Positions 49,339-58,531 of a stretch of 64,000 nucleotides of DNA are shown here, piece after piece. Under the pieces are notes generated by a model. That model made no database searches and had not been told where the DNA came from. It saw only the letters and a program-made list of their open reading frames with translations. Source of the DNA: JACPFV01 sp038043245. GTDB lineage: Bacteria; Pseudomonadota; Gammaproteobacteria; Nevskiales; Nevskiaceae. The stretch's first letter is position 1. Each line of letters opens with the position of its first letter. The stretch spans positions 310,001-374,000 of the forward strand of contig JBBTCH010000001.1 of the NCBI GenBank assembly GCA_038043245.1, in the 5' to 3' direction. Both the position numbers and the translations under genes were made by a program.

Positions 49339-51021
49339 TTAAAGTCGTGATGCCGTGATCTGGAAGTCAGAGTGCTGCCAGGCGTCCCGAAACCGCGCTT
49401 CGGCCTTCACCGCTTCGTTTTCCTTGCCTTGGGCTCTCAAGCTCTGGGCCAAGCCGTACAGCGACCAGCCGTTATTCCGGTTTTGCTGCAAGTCTTCACG
49501 GTAGATTTTTTCTGCCTCTGGCGATTTCCCTGCCATCAGCAATACAGCGCCGAGGTTCTGTCGCACCGGCTGATGCCAGAGCGGAGGCTCGAAATAGGCC
49601 AGACCGTCTTCCAACACTGCGCCCTGCTCCAGTGCCGTGATGGCCGCCTTGTAATCCTTGCGTGCCGCTGAGAGTTCGCCGGTCAGTACGCGCTCCGCGA
49701 CTTTCAGCGTGCCGGACAACGGGTGCTGCGGCCCGACAAATAATTTTTCCATCGCCGGATCTGCAGCCGCCTTGGCCAATTCGTTCAGGTGCTTCTGCGC
49801 CTGGTCCAGATGCGCCTGACGCGTCGCAGCCATGCCTTGAGCGAAGTGCCAGATCGCCAGCGCATACGGCAAATCCGCCGCAGGCTTGGGTATGGCGAGG
49901 ATTTCATCCCACAGTCCCAGTTGTACCTTGGCTTTCAATGGAGTGATCCAGAAATCCTGCAGGAATGCGAAGTCGGGTAAACGGATCAGATCAGGTTGCC
50001 ACGCTCGCTTCGCTGTTTCCGCCGCCGCGGCCAGCGCCTGCTTGCTCGCGCCCTCCATCGACGAAGCCCACCACAAAAAGTGATGGTTGTGCGGCACGTA
50101 CGCGAGTGGATACGGACCGGGTTTCGGGCTGCAGATCGCAAGGTAGGCATTGTCAGCTTCGATGGCTTTCTGGTTGGCGACGACGGCATCGTGATAACGA
50201 CCGACGCGGGTGTAGATGTGGGCGGGCATGTGCACCAGGTGACCGGAGCCCGGTATCAGCTCGCGCAGACGGTCGGCCGCAGCCACACCACGGTCCGGGT
50301 CACCGGAGGCCTCTACAGCGTGGATATAGAGATGCAGGGCGCCCGAATGGTCCGGGTTCCGTTTCATCACCGACTCCAGCACGGCGATGAATTCGGAGGT
50401 GCCACCCATGGGATTCCGCTGAGCGTCGTAATAATTCCAGGGCTGCAGGTCCATCAGCGCCTCGGAATACAAAGTCGCAGCATCCAGATCGTCGGGGAAC
50501 TGTTTCATCAGTCCTTGCATGGACTTCGCATAGGCTTGGTCGAGCGGTTTTCGGTCTTGTGGCGGCTTCTCGGAATAACGCGCCGACAGCGCCTGAATAT
50601 AGGCCCGCTCCCTTTCGTTGGCCGCGCCCGCCAGCGACAATGCTTTTTGCATCCGCGTCCAGGCCTTGCTGTTGTTGGCAGGGTCCATCGTTGCGTTGAC
50701 GTGCGGCCCCAGCACCAACGCAGTGCCCCACCAGCACATCGCGCAATCTGGATCGAGTTCGGTAGCCTTGAGAAAAGAACGTTCAGCCGCATCATGGTTG
50801 AAGCCGTAGCTCAGATTCAGGCCTTGATCGAACCAACGCTGTGCTTCCGCCTGCGAGGTATTGATGGCGCGGTGATAAGTGCCAAGGCCATCCAGAAGCG
50901 TGGCGCCCACCGGCGCCAGCTCAGGCGCTGTCGATACGGGTTTTTTTTGATTCAGGGCGACAAAGGCAAAGCCACCGGCAAACATCACAACGATCAGGAT
51001 CACGACGGCAGCACGGCTCAT
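49339..51021 (-). CDS. TPR-repeat protein with membrane anchor
   Basis: 560 aa from ATG 51021 (a further ATG is 18 bp upstream). N-terminal membrane segment (AAVVILIVVMFAGGFAFVAL), then TPR units (RWFDQGLNLSYGFNHDAAERSFLKATELDPDCAMCWWGTALVLG; PVRQNLGAVLLMAGKSPEAEKIYREDL) and a histidine-bearing central region (HSGALHLYIHAVEASGDPDRG; LVHMPAHIYTRVGRYHDA). The histidine pattern is shared with a family of secreted TPR proteins that have no settled role. Converges on the TonB receptor with 24 bp between stops. Confidence 0.85.
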   Translation of the reverse strand: MSRAAVVILIVVMFAGGFAFVALNQKKPVSTAPELAPVGATLLDGLGTYHRAINTSQAEAQRWFDQGLNLSYGFNHDAAERSFLKATELDPDCAMCWWGTALVLGPHVNATMDPANNSKAWTRMQKALSLAGAANERERAYIQALSARYSEKPPQDRKPLDQAYAKSMQGLMKQFPDDLDAATLYSEALMDLQPWNYYDAQRNPMGGTSEFIAVLESVMKRNPDHSGALHLYIHAVEASGDPDRGVAAADRLRELIPGSGHLVHMPAHIYTRVGRYHDAVVANQKAIEADNAYLAICSPKPGPYPLAYVPHNHHFLWWASSMEGASKQALAAAAETAKRAWQPDLIRLPDFAFLQDFWITPLKAKVQLGLWDEILAIPKPAADLPYALAIWHFAQGMAATRQAHLDQAQKHLNELAKAAADPAMEKLFVGPQHPLSGTLKVAERVLTGELSAARKDYKAAITALEQGAVLEDGLAYFEPPLWHQPVRQNLGAVLLMAGKSPEAEKIYREDLQQNRNNGWSLYGLAQSLRAQGKENEAVKAEARFRDAWQHSDFQITASRL

Positions 51022-51090
51022 GTTTTCTCTCCCAAGCAAGCCACAACCTAGCAGCTTTATGACTCCGGCCTAGTTTCGGCGCAATGAGCC

Positions 51091-51119
51091 AAAAAAAAAC
51101 CCCCGGATGTCCGGGGGTT
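51091..51119 (-). terminator. rho-independent terminator after aceA
   Basis: Stem AACCCCCGG/CCGGGGGTT at 51098-51119, followed on the minus strand by nine T. It ends the aceBA transcript 30 bp after the aceA stop. Confidence 0.92.
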
Positions 51120-51148
51120 CTGGTGCAGAAGAAAATCTCAATCAGGCT

Positions 51149-52456
51149 TCAGTGGAACTGCTCTTCCTCAGTCGAACCGGTCAGCGCCTTGACGCTGGAC
51201 GAACCGCCCTGGATCACGGTGGTGACGTCGTCGAAGTAACCCGTGCCCACTTCCTGCTGGTGCGAAACAAAGGTGTAACCCTGCTCGCGGGCCTTGAACT
51301 CGGGCTCCTGCACCATGTTGACGTAGTGCTTCATGCCCTCGCCGCGTGCGTAGGCGTGTGCGAACTGGAACGTGTTGAACCAGTTGATGTGGATGCCGGC
51401 CAGGGTGATGAACTGGTACTTGTAGCCCAGGTCCGACAGATCCTGCTGGAACTTCGCAATCTGCTTGTCGTCGAGATTCTTCTTCCAGTTGAAGCTCGGC
51501 GAGCAGTTGTACGAGAGCAGCTTGCCCGGGCAGGCCTTCTGCACGGCCTGCGCGAATTCACGCGCAAAACCGATGTCCGGCACGCCGGTTTCGCACCAGA
51601 CCAGATCCGCATACGGCGCGTAGGCGACGCCGCGGCTGATGGCCTGTTCGAGACCGTTCTTGACGCGGAAGAACCCTTCCTGCGTGCGCTCACCGGTGAG
51701 GAACTTCTTGTCGTTCGGGTGATGGTCCGAGGTAATCAGGTTCGCGGCCTCGGCATCGGTGCGCGCCAGGATGATCGTCGGCACGCCCAGGACGTCGGCG
51801 GCGAAGCGCGCGGCGATCAGTTTCTCGACCGCTTCTTGGGTCGGCACCAGCACCTTGCCACCCATGTGGCCGCACTTCTTGGCGGCAGCCAGCTGGTCTT
51901 CGAAGTGCACGCCGGCGGCGCCGGACACGATCATGTTCTTCATCAGCTCGAAGGCATTGAGCACGCCACCGAAGCCGGCTTCCGCGTCCGCCACGATCGG
52001 CAGGAAGAAGTCGACGAAGTCCTTGTGGCCGGGGCCCACGCCCTTGCTCCACTGGATTTCATCCGCGCGGGTGAAGGTGTTGTTGATGCGGCGAACCATC
52101 GTCGGCACCGAGTCGTACGCGTACAGCGACTGGTCGGGATACATGGTTTCAGACGTGTTGCCGTCGGCGGCAACCTGCCAGCCGGACAGGTACACGGCCT
52201 CGAGGCCGGCTTTGGCCTGCTGCATGGCCTGGCCCGCGGTGATGGCACCGAAGGCGTTGACGTAGCCTTTCTTGGCTTCGCCGTTCACCAGCTTCCAGAG
52301 TTTTTCCGCACCGCGCTTGGCCAGGGTGTGGTCAACCTGCAGCGAGCCGCGCAGGCGGACAACGTCAGCGGCGGAGTAACCACGCTTGACGAGCTTCCAG
52401 CGGGGATTGGTCGCCCAGTCCTTCTCAAGGGCCTTGATTTGATCTTCGCGGGTCAT
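51149..52456 (-). CDS. aceA: isocitrate lyase
   Basis: 435 aa with the catalytic loop KKCGHMGGKVLVPTQEAVEKL (Cys in KKCGHM), metal-binding PIVADAEAGFGG and the NCSPSFNWKK substrate site. It splits isocitrate into glyoxylate and succinate in the glyoxylate shunt. It is second in aceBA, 31 bp after aceB. Confidence 0.97.
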   Translation of the reverse strand: MTREDQIKALEKDWATNPRWKLVKRGYSAADVVRLRGSLQVDHTLAKRGAEKLWKLVNGEAKKGYVNAFGAITAGQAMQQAKAGLEAVYLSGWQVAADGNTSETMYPDQSLYAYDSVPTMVRRINNTFTRADEIQWSKGVGPGHKDFVDFFLPIVADAEAGFGGVLNAFELMKNMIVSGAAGVHFEDQLAAAKKCGHMGGKVLVPTQEAVEKLIAARFAADVLGVPTIILARTDAEAANLITSDHHPNDKKFLTGERTQEGFFRVKNGLEQAISRGVAYAPYADLVWCETGVPDIGFAREFAQAVQKACPGKLLSYNCSPSFNWKKNLDDKQIAKFQQDLSDLGYKYQFITLAGIHINWFNTFQFAHAYARGEGMKHYVNMVQEPEFKAREQGYTFVSHQQEVGTGYFDDVTTVIQGGSSSVKALTGSTEEEQFH

Positions 52457-52487
52457 TGCAGCGTTCCTCTGAGGGTAAAAAGAATTC

Positions 52488-54068
52488 TTAGTCGAGATAG
52501 TCGTACGACGGCAGGGTCAGAAAGTCGGACACGGTTTTTGCGGTGGACATCTTCGCCATCAGGCCGGCCGCTTCAATCATGCGGGTGCCGTAGAAACGCT
52601 CGTCGCCGAAGGCGGCTCGAATCGCGCTCACTTCTTCATCGAGCACTTTCAGGATCAGCGCCGGCGTCACCTTGCGGCCGTCGGTCAGCGTCACGCCGTA
52701 CTTCTGCCACTGCCAGACCTGCGTGCGGGAAATTTCCGCAGTCGCAGCGTCTTCCATGAGGTTATGCAGAGGCACGCAGCCGTTGCCGCGCAGCCAGGCT
52801 TCGGTGTACTGCACCCCGACGTTGATGTTGTTGCGCAGACCGGCTTCGGTGAACGCGCCTTCCGGCTTGGTCAGCAGGTCAGACGCCTTGATACCGTAAT
52901 TGAATTTCTTGTGCAGCTGGTTCGGCGTCGGCATGTGTTGGTCGAACACCTTCATCGCCACCGACACCAAGCCCGGATGCGCGACCCAGGTGCCGTCGTG
53001 GCCGTTCTTCACTTCGCGCAGCTTGTCGGCGGTGACCTTGGCGAACACTTCTTCGTTCTTGATCGGGTCCTTGGTCGGGATGAAAGCGGCCATGCCACCC
53101 ATCGCCTGTGCGCCGCGCTTGTGGCAGGTCTCGCACAGTAGCTTGGAGTAGCTGTCGAGGAAATGCTTGTCCATCGTCACCTGCAAACGGTCGGGCACCA
53201 GCCAGTCGCCTTTCGCGTTCAGGGTCTTGATGCAGCTGAAGATGTAGTCCCAGCGGCCGCAGTTGAGCGCGGCGATGTGGTCGCGCAGCTCGAACAGGAT
53301 CTCTTCCATCTCGAACGCGGCCCACAGGGTCTCGATCAGCACCGTGACCTTGATCGTGCCCTTGGGGATCTTCAGCGCTTTCTGCGCGTCGACGAAGATG
53401 CTGTTCCACAGACGCGCTTCGAGATGCGACTGCATCTTCGGCAGGTAGAAGTACGGGCCGGTGCCTTTCTTCAGCAGGGTCTTGGCGTTGTGGAAGAAAT
53501 ACAGGCCGAAATCGACAATGCCACCCGGCGCTGGCTTGCCGTCGATCAGCAGATGTTTTTCCAGCAGATGCCAGCCGCGCGGACGCACGATCAGGGTCGC
53601 GATCTGGTCGTTGAGCTTGTAGGCCTTGCCTTCGGGCGAGGTGTAGTCAATCTTGCGGCTGATGGCGTCGCGCAGATTGATCTGGCCGCCCATCATCAGG
53701 TCCCAGGTCGGGCTGGCAGAGTCTTCAAAGTCCGCCATGAAGCACTTCGCGCCGGAGTTGAGCGCGTTGATGATCATCTTGCGGTCTACCGGCCCGGTGA
53801 TCTCGACGCGGCGGTCCTGCAGATCGGCGGGGATGCCCTTGATCTGCCACTTGCCGGCACGGATCTTCTTGGTCTCGGGCAGGAAGCCCGGCAGCTTGCC
53901 GGCATCTATCGAGGCCTGGCGCGTTTTGCGGTAGGCCATCAGCTTGTCGCGGGTCGGCGCGTGCTTGCGCACCAGCTTGGCGACGAAGGACAGCGCTTCC
54001 GGAGTCAGGATGGATTCATAGCCCTTGATCGGGGCAGTGAGCTGGACACCGGCTGGCAGCTTCTTCAT
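52488..54068 (-). CDS. aceB: malate synthase A
   Basis: 526 aa from ATG 54068 (MKKLPAGVQLTAPIKGYESI); the earlier frame start at 54110 lies in the promoter. It has the family blocks CFMADFEDSASPTWDLMMGG, RPRGWHLLEKHLLIDG, catalytic Glu/Asp region and VEDAATAEISRTQVWQW. It condenses glyoxylate and acetyl-CoA to malate. Together with aceA it allows growth on acetate and fatty acids. Confidence 0.96.
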   Translation of the reverse strand: MKKLPAGVQLTAPIKGYESILTPEALSFVAKLVRKHAPTRDKLMAYRKTRQASIDAGKLPGFLPETKKIRAGKWQIKGIPADLQDRRVEITGPVDRKMIINALNSGAKCFMADFEDSASPTWDLMMGGQINLRDAISRKIDYTSPEGKAYKLNDQIATLIVRPRGWHLLEKHLLIDGKPAPGGIVDFGLYFFHNAKTLLKKGTGPYFYLPKMQSHLEARLWNSIFVDAQKALKIPKGTIKVTVLIETLWAAFEMEEILFELRDHIAALNCGRWDYIFSCIKTLNAKGDWLVPDRLQVTMDKHFLDSYSKLLCETCHKRGAQAMGGMAAFIPTKDPIKNEEVFAKVTADKLREVKNGHDGTWVAHPGLVSVAMKVFDQHMPTPNQLHKKFNYGIKASDLLTKPEGAFTEAGLRNNINVGVQYTEAWLRGNGCVPLHNLMEDAATAEISRTQVWQWQKYGVTLTDGRKVTPALILKVLDEEVSAIRAAFGDERFYGTRMIEAAGLMAKMSTAKTVSDFLTLPSYDYLD

Positions 54069-54099
54069 CGTGCTTTTTTGGGGGCGAAAAAGGACGCGC

Positions 54100-54128
54100 A
54101 TTATAGCCAAACGTTTCCGTTTGTTTGC
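54100..54128 (-). promoter_or_regulatory. aceB promoter with an operator in the spacer
   Basis: On the minus strand a perfect -10 TATAAT (54105-54100) lies about 30 bp before the aceB start. A perfect inverted repeat CAAACG-GAAA-CGTTTG (54108-54123) fills the spacer. The CAAACGTTTC core resembles LacI/Cra-type operators (GAAACGTTTC), and Cra controls aceBA in enterics. The regulator here is not known. The -35 is weak. Confidence 0.45.
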
Positions 54129-54146
54129 AGCGCAGCAAATAGTTTC

Positions 54147-54629
54147 TTACTTATTGATTTTGCTATCGGAAACCACGATTCCGTCAACATCGGCGTACAG
54201 CCAGGCGCCCGGTTTGAACGTAACCCCGGCAAAGCTCACGACCTTGTCGGCATGAGCCGAATGCAGGCCTTTCTCACTCTTGCGCGGGTGCAAGCCCAAG
54301 GCCTTGATGCCGACGTCCTGGGTACCGAGCTCCTTCGAGTCACGTACGTAGCCGTAAACAACAATACCGGCCCAACCGTTCTTCACCGCCAGCACGCCAA
54401 GATTTCCGCCAACCAACGCACAGCGGCTCGATCCGCCGCCATCCACCACCAGCACCCTGCTCTCGCCCGGCGTTTCGAGCGTCGAACGAACCAAGGCGTT
54501 GTCCTCAAAGACCTTCAGGGTCTTGATCAGCCCATGAAATGCCTTGCGACCACCGTAGTCGTGAAAGATCGGCGCACAGACCTGCGCTTCGGGGTGGGCG
54601 TCGGACAAATCGGTGGTTGCGGTGCTCAT
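54147..54629 (-). CDS. rraA: RraA-type protein (ribonuclease E activity regulator / aldolase-fold)
   Basis: 160 aa with the RraA signature VVDGGGSSRCALVGGNLGVLAVKNGWAGIVVYG and DSKELGTQDVGIKALG. RraA binds RNase E and lowers its activity; members of this fold may also be HMG/oxaloacetate aldolases. Ends 78 bp before the aceB start on the same strand. Confidence 0.92.
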   Translation of the reverse strand: MSTATTDLSDAHPEAQVCAPIFHDYGGRKAFHGLIKTLKVFEDNALVRSTLETPGESRVLVVDGGGSSRCALVGGNLGVLAVKNGWAGIVVYGYVRDSKELGTQDVGIKALGLHPRKSEKGLHSAHADKVVSFAGVTFKPGAWLYADVDGIVVSDSKINK

Positions 54630-54645
54630 ATGGATTCCTTGCTCT

Positions 54646-54714
54646 TGTCATTCCGAGTGCAGCGAGGAATCTGACCTTCGCAAAGCCAGATCCCGCGCTG
54701 CGCTCGGGACGACA
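54646..54714. repeat. MITE/REP-like inverted repeat
   Basis: A 69-bp element with 27-bp imperfect inverted ends: TGTCATTCCGAGTGCAGCG at the left, CGCTGCGCTCGGGACGACA at the right, matching at 22 of 27 positions. The TGTCATTCCGAG...AGCGAGGAATCT pattern is a dispersed hairpin repeat seen in many bacterial genomes. It fills most of the rraA-dsbB gap. Confidence 0.75.
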
Positions 54715-54716
54715 CG

Positions 54717-55226
54717 TTAATTAAATTCTTTCTTTGCGGTCAGTTTGGCAACTATTGGCATCAGGCTGGCGTAGATGCTTAAGCCGATGAAGCTGACGAG
54801 CGTCCATGCCGGCAGGCTCAGGCCCAGCCAGGCGGCATCAATCTTGGCGCAATTGCCATCGCCCTTGAGAATCATCGTCACCACCTCGCTGAGAGGGAAC
54901 ATGCTCATCAGGTAATCCAGCGTCGGCCCACAGGCCGGCACCTGATCCGGCGGCAGGCTTTGCAGCCAGACATGTCGGGCGGCGATCAGCGCCCCGACAA
55001 TCGCCGCCAGGTCAGCCAGTGCCGCATAGACCCACTGCCCGGCCTGTTTCGGGTTATGAATCGCGCCGAGCAAAAAGAATGCGCCCGCCGCAATCATCGC
55101 CACGCGCTGGAAGATGCACATCGGGCAAGGCTCAAGGCCCATGAACTCCTGCAGATATAGGGCGAAGGCCATGGCGAACCCGCAGATGGCAAATCCACCA
55201 AGACAAAGATTGCGATAGTTGAACAT
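54717..55226 (-). CDS. dsbB: disulfide bond formation protein DsbB
   Basis: 169 aa from ATG 55226, sharing one base with the fumarase stop. Four membrane helices with the quinone-side pair ECPMC-type (GLEPCPMCIFQR) and the second periplasmic pair (PACGPTLDYLMS...KGDGNCAKID). It reoxidises DsbA using ubiquinone. Cys pattern intact. Confidence 0.94.
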   Translation of the reverse strand: MFNYRNLCLGGFAICGFAMAFALYLQEFMGLEPCPMCIFQRVAMIAAGAFFLLGAIHNPKQAGQWVYAALADLAAIVGALIAARHVWLQSLPPDQVPACGPTLDYLMSMFPLSEVVTMILKGDGNCAKIDAAWLGLSLPAWTLVSFIGLSIYASLMPIVAKLTAKKEFN

Positions 55227-56752
55227 CAAGCTGCCTTCCGGTTCTCGATCTTGACGCGCCATTCCTTCGGCCCGGTTTCGTGCACCGACTGGCCCTCACT
55301 GTCCACGGCCACCGTCACCGGCATGTCCTGCACTTCGAACTCATAGATCGCCTCCATGCCGATGTCTTCAAACGCGAGAACCTTGGCATTGCGTATCGCC
55401 TTCGACACCAGATACGCCGCGCCGCCCACCGCCATCAGGTACGCCGCCTTGTGTTTCTTGATCGCCTCGATGCCTGTCGGCCCGCGCTCGGCCTTGCCAA
55501 TCATCGCGATCAGGCCGGTCTTGGCCAGCATCATCTCGGTGAACTTGTCCATGCGCGTCGCCGTGGTTGGGCCCGCCGGGCCCATCGCCTCGTCGCGCAC
55601 CGGGTCTACCGGGCCGACGTAGTAGATGACGCGGTTGCTGAAATCCACCGGCAATTTCTGACCCCTGCTCAGCAGGTCCTGGATACGCTTGTGTGCGGCG
55701 TCGCGGCCCGTGAGCATCTTGCCGTTCAGCAGCAACGTATCGCCCGGTTTCCAGCCCGCGACTTCGGCCTTGGTCAGCGTGTCGAGGTTCACGCGCCTGG
55801 CTTTCTTCGTGTCCGCTTTCCAGGTCACCTTCGGCCAGTCTTCGAGCTTGGGCTGCGGAAGTTCAGCCGGACCGCTGCCATCGAGCACGAAATGGATGTG
55901 CCGCGTCGCCGCGCAGTTCGGGATCATCGCCACCGGCAGCGAGGCCGCGTGCGTCGGGTAGTCGTTGATTTTCACGTCGAGCACGGTGGTCAGGCCGCCG
56001 AGGCCCTGCGCGCCGATGCCCAGCGCGTTGACCTTGTCCAGCAGTTCCAGCCGCAGCTCTTCGATGCGCGTCAGGGTTTCGCCGCGCGCTTTTTTCGCCT
56101 TCACCAGGTGGATGTCCACCGGCGCCATGATGGCTTCCTTGGCCAGCACCGCGGCTTTTTCCGGCGTGCCGCCGACGCCGATGCCGAGAATCCCCGGCGG
56201 GCACCAGCCCGCGCCCATGGTCGGCACGGTTTTCAGCACCCAGTCCACGATGGAGTCGGAAGGGTTCAGGCACACCAGCTTGGACTTGTTCTCGCTGCCA
56301 CCGCCCTTGGCCGCGCAGGTGATCTCGACCTCGTCGCCTGGCACCAGCTCGTAATGGATCACCGCTGGCGTGTTGTCCTTGGTGTTCTTGCGCGCGCCGA
56401 CCGGGTCGGCCAGCACCGAGGCGCGCAGCTTGTTGTCCGGGTTGAGGTAGGCGCGCCGTACGCCCTCATCCACCATTTCCTGCACCGAGAGTTTCGAGTC
56501 CCAGCGCACGTCCATGCCGACTTTCATAAACACCACGCAGATGCCGGTGTCCTGGCAGATCGGTCGATGACCTTCGGCGCACATGCGCGAATTGGTCAGG
56601 ATCTGTGCGATGGCGTCCTTGGCCGCAGGGGATTCTTCGCGCTCATAGGCCTCGCCCAGCGCTTGGATGTAGTCCAGCGGGTGGTAATAGCTGATGTGCT
56701 GGAAAGCGTCGGCGACGCTCTGAATCAGGTCTTCCTGTTTGATCGTGCTCAT
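55226..56752 (-). CDS. fumA: fumarate hydratase, class I
   Basis: 508 aa, one-chain [4Fe-4S] fumarase. Cluster and substrate regions visible: HRPICQDTGICVVFMK, AKGGGSENKSKLVCLNP, GWCPPGILGIGVGG and the C-terminal domain with GPAGPTTATRMDKF and ENRKAA end. It converts fumarate to malate. Its upstream region holds one copy of the direct repeat that flanks hipBA. A class II fumarase gene is 5 kb away. Confidence 0.95.
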   Translation of the reverse strand: MSTIKQEDLIQSVADAFQHISYYHPLDYIQALGEAYEREESPAAKDAIAQILTNSRMCAEGHRPICQDTGICVVFMKVGMDVRWDSKLSVQEMVDEGVRRAYLNPDNKLRASVLADPVGARKNTKDNTPAVIHYELVPGDEVEITCAAKGGGSENKSKLVCLNPSDSIVDWVLKTVPTMGAGWCPPGILGIGVGGTPEKAAVLAKEAIMAPVDIHLVKAKKARGETLTRIEELRLELLDKVNALGIGAQGLGGLTTVLDVKINDYPTHAASLPVAMIPNCAATRHIHFVLDGSGPAELPQPKLEDWPKVTWKADTKKARRVNLDTLTKAEVAGWKPGDTLLLNGKMLTGRDAAHKRIQDLLSRGQKLPVDFSNRVIYYVGPVDPVRDEAMGPAGPTTATRMDKFTEMMLAKTGLIAMIGKAERGPTGIEAIKKHKAAYLMAVGGAAYLVSKAIRNAKVLAFEDIGMEAIYEFEVQDMPVTVAVDSEGQSVHETGPKEWRVKIENRKAA

Positions 56753-56781
56753 GGCGACATTTTAGCGTCGCGAAGCCAGCC

Positions 56782-56829
56782 CCCGCTTGGAAGTTAAAAC
56801 AAGCCCGTTCAGTGGTTTTCAAAAAACGA
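56782..56829. repeat. direct repeat copy A flanking hipBA
   Basis: CCCGCTTGGA, TAAAACA and GGTTTTCA blocks in the same order and spacing as at 58652-58699; about three quarters of positions match. It lies between the hipA stop and the fumA start, in the likely fumA promoter. The 112-bp gap holds nothing else recognisable. Confidence 0.65.
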
Positions 56830-56864
56830 GTGATGCGCTTTTTCGAAGATGGATTCGTTGAGAC

Positions 56865-58175
56865 TCATGGACCTTCCGGGAACTTGAGCCGATGGGCGCG
56901 AGCAATTTGTTTACGCTGAGCGTCTGTCACTCCTGCCGATTTCGCGAACTGCGGCCAGTGGCTCACCGCTTCACGCACCTCGTCGAGCAGAGCTTTTTCG
57001 CGCCCGCGTTTGAGCATGGCCATCTTTGCGCAGGCACGGAAATCCGCCAGCGTGAAGCCGTCGCCCTTGCCGTTGAGTGTCATCTGGTGCTTCGCCGTCC
57101 AGCGGCCCGACGGATTGTAGCTGTAGGTCACGTCGTAGGCCGGGGCCAGCGACCACTGCCCTTGCCGGTCCATCAGAAAGGCGATGTTCTTGACGTGGTC
57201 GTCCTGATTGCGCGCCACCACGTTGAACAACATGCGGCGGAACTGCTCTTCCACCGCTGCCATCGGCAGGCCCAGTTGCCGGATCACTTGTAGCGCCTGC
57301 TCGTAGGAATACGCGCCCGGCAAGTTGTAGTCGTAGTGGGCCAGCGCGCCCAGCGACTGCATGTGCAATTTGCCGCCGTCGTCCAGCCGATCGAAGCGAC
57401 GCGTCATGAAATGCCGGCGCCCGTTTTCCTCCAACAGCCGGCATTCGCTCATGGTGACGCCCGCCGCTTGTGCCATTAGTGCGTAGGCGTATTCGATGGC
57501 GCCGTAGCCTTTCGGGTCTTCCAGTTCCTTGTCCTTGTTGCCCGACACACCGTCGAACTTCAGCAGCCAGTAGCCGAATCCCTCGCCGGCCTGCACCTGG
57601 CCTGACCGCACCTCGTTCGTCTTCGGGTTCCAGGCGATCACCGCCTTGGCACGCGCACCGCCGGCGGAGGTGCCGACGCGCAGGATGTCCTCCAGCGCCT
57701 GCTGGCGCGCGGCGCTGCGGAAACTCGCTTTCAGACCCTTGCGCTGAGTCAGGATTTCCGACGCCAATTCGACCAGCGCGGCGACATCTATCTTGCCGGC
57801 CTTGCGCACTTTGGGCCCCAGCGCAGGTTTGAATTCCAAAGCACCCATGCCGCGCGAGCCGATGTAGCAGAGGCGTTCCACGGCGTTGAAACTTTCCGGC
57901 CCGCGACCCTGCAGCGCCAACCACTGATCAATCAGCGCATTGCCGAAACGATCCGGCAGCGAATCCGCCAGCAAGCCCGGCAAGCCGTGAAAGGTTTTAA
58001 CCGGCAACTCAGCAAACGTGAACACGCGCCGCAGCAACGGCATGTGCAGAGGCGACACTTCAATGCCGCTGCCGACGAATCCCGGCACGTACTCAAACGC
58101 CGCGGTCGTGCGCCCGTCGTCCAGCGACACCGCCCCAATCGTGCGGCCCCACAGCAGTACCTCAGCGGTCGTCAT
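56865..58175 (-). CDS. hipA: HipA-type serine/threonine kinase toxin
   Basis: 436 aa from ATG 58175, which overlaps the hipB stop (ATGA). N-terminal HipA domain (VLLWGRTIGAVSLDDGRTTAAFEYVP), nucleotide loop GTSAGGARAKAVIAWNP, catalytic ARNQDDHVKNIAFLMD (D-x4-N) and metal-binding LAPAYDVTYSYNP. HipA kinases phosphorylate a translation target such as GltX and cause dormancy. Active-site residues look intact. The gene lies between the two direct repeats. Confidence 0.92.
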   Translation of the reverse strand: MTTAEVLLWGRTIGAVSLDDGRTTAAFEYVPGFVGSGIEVSPLHMPLLRRVFTFAELPVKTFHGLPGLLADSLPDRFGNALIDQWLALQGRGPESFNAVERLCYIGSRGMGALEFKPALGPKVRKAGKIDVAALVELASEILTQRKGLKASFRSAARQQALEDILRVGTSAGGARAKAVIAWNPKTNEVRSGQVQAGEGFGYWLLKFDGVSGNKDKELEDPKGYGAIEYAYALMAQAAGVTMSECRLLEENGRRHFMTRRFDRLDDGGKLHMQSLGALAHYDYNLPGAYSYEQALQVIRQLGLPMAAVEEQFRRMLFNVVARNQDDHVKNIAFLMDRQGQWSLAPAYDVTYSYNPSGRWTAKHQMTLNGKGDGFTLADFRACAKMAMLKRGREKALLDEVREAVSHWPQFAKSAGVTDAQRKQIARAHRLKFPEGP

Positions 58176-58528
58176 GGCTCCCAAGTCCAGCGTTTGGGTT
58201 TGGGTTCTGCAACGCCCGGCACCTGCGTCTGCCGGGACGCACGCTTGCGCACGCGGCCTTTGAGCTTGAGTTGCGCGACCGGGCTGGCCGCAGGCTCGGG
58301 CACCAGCAAATCCAGCCGCTCTTGCAGACCGAGCGCGCGGCAGATCCGCAGAAATGCCGAAAGCTGCGTGGGCGAGCCGGCTTCCAGGCGTTCCACCGTG
58401 CGCTTGGCCACGCCCGCCTGCGCCGACAACTGCGCCTGTGTGAGATTGAGCGTCAGACGTTGCGCCGCCAGCCGCGTACCCAGATCACGCAGCACGGCGG
58501 AATCCGATACATATTTGTCGTTCTTCAT
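58172..58528 (-). CDS. hipB: HipB-type antitoxin / autorepressor
   Basis: 118 aa. XRE helix-turn-helix in residues 14-70 (LGTRLAAQRLTLNLTQAQLSAQAGVAKRTVERLEAGS) followed by a basic, Pro-rich tail (VRKRASRQTQVPGVAEPKPKRWTWEP) that may bind HipA. The operon is preceded by three palindromic sites it probably binds. Coupled to hipA by ATGA. Confidence 0.88.
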   Translation of the reverse strand: MKNDKYVSDSAVLRDLGTRLAAQRLTLNLTQAQLSAQAGVAKRTVERLEAGSPTQLSAFLRICRALGLQERLDLLVPEPAASPVAQLKLKGRVRKRASRQTQVPGVAEPKPKRWTWEP

Positions 58529-58531
58529 AGT

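Noticed and set aside
53163..54674. A 503-codon plus-strand frame over aceB and rraA
   Set aside because: Antisense to two recognisable genes and crosses their promoter and stop; composition is typical of a shadow frame.
55280..56797. A 505-codon plus-strand frame over fumA
   Set aside because: Antisense shadow of class I fumarase.
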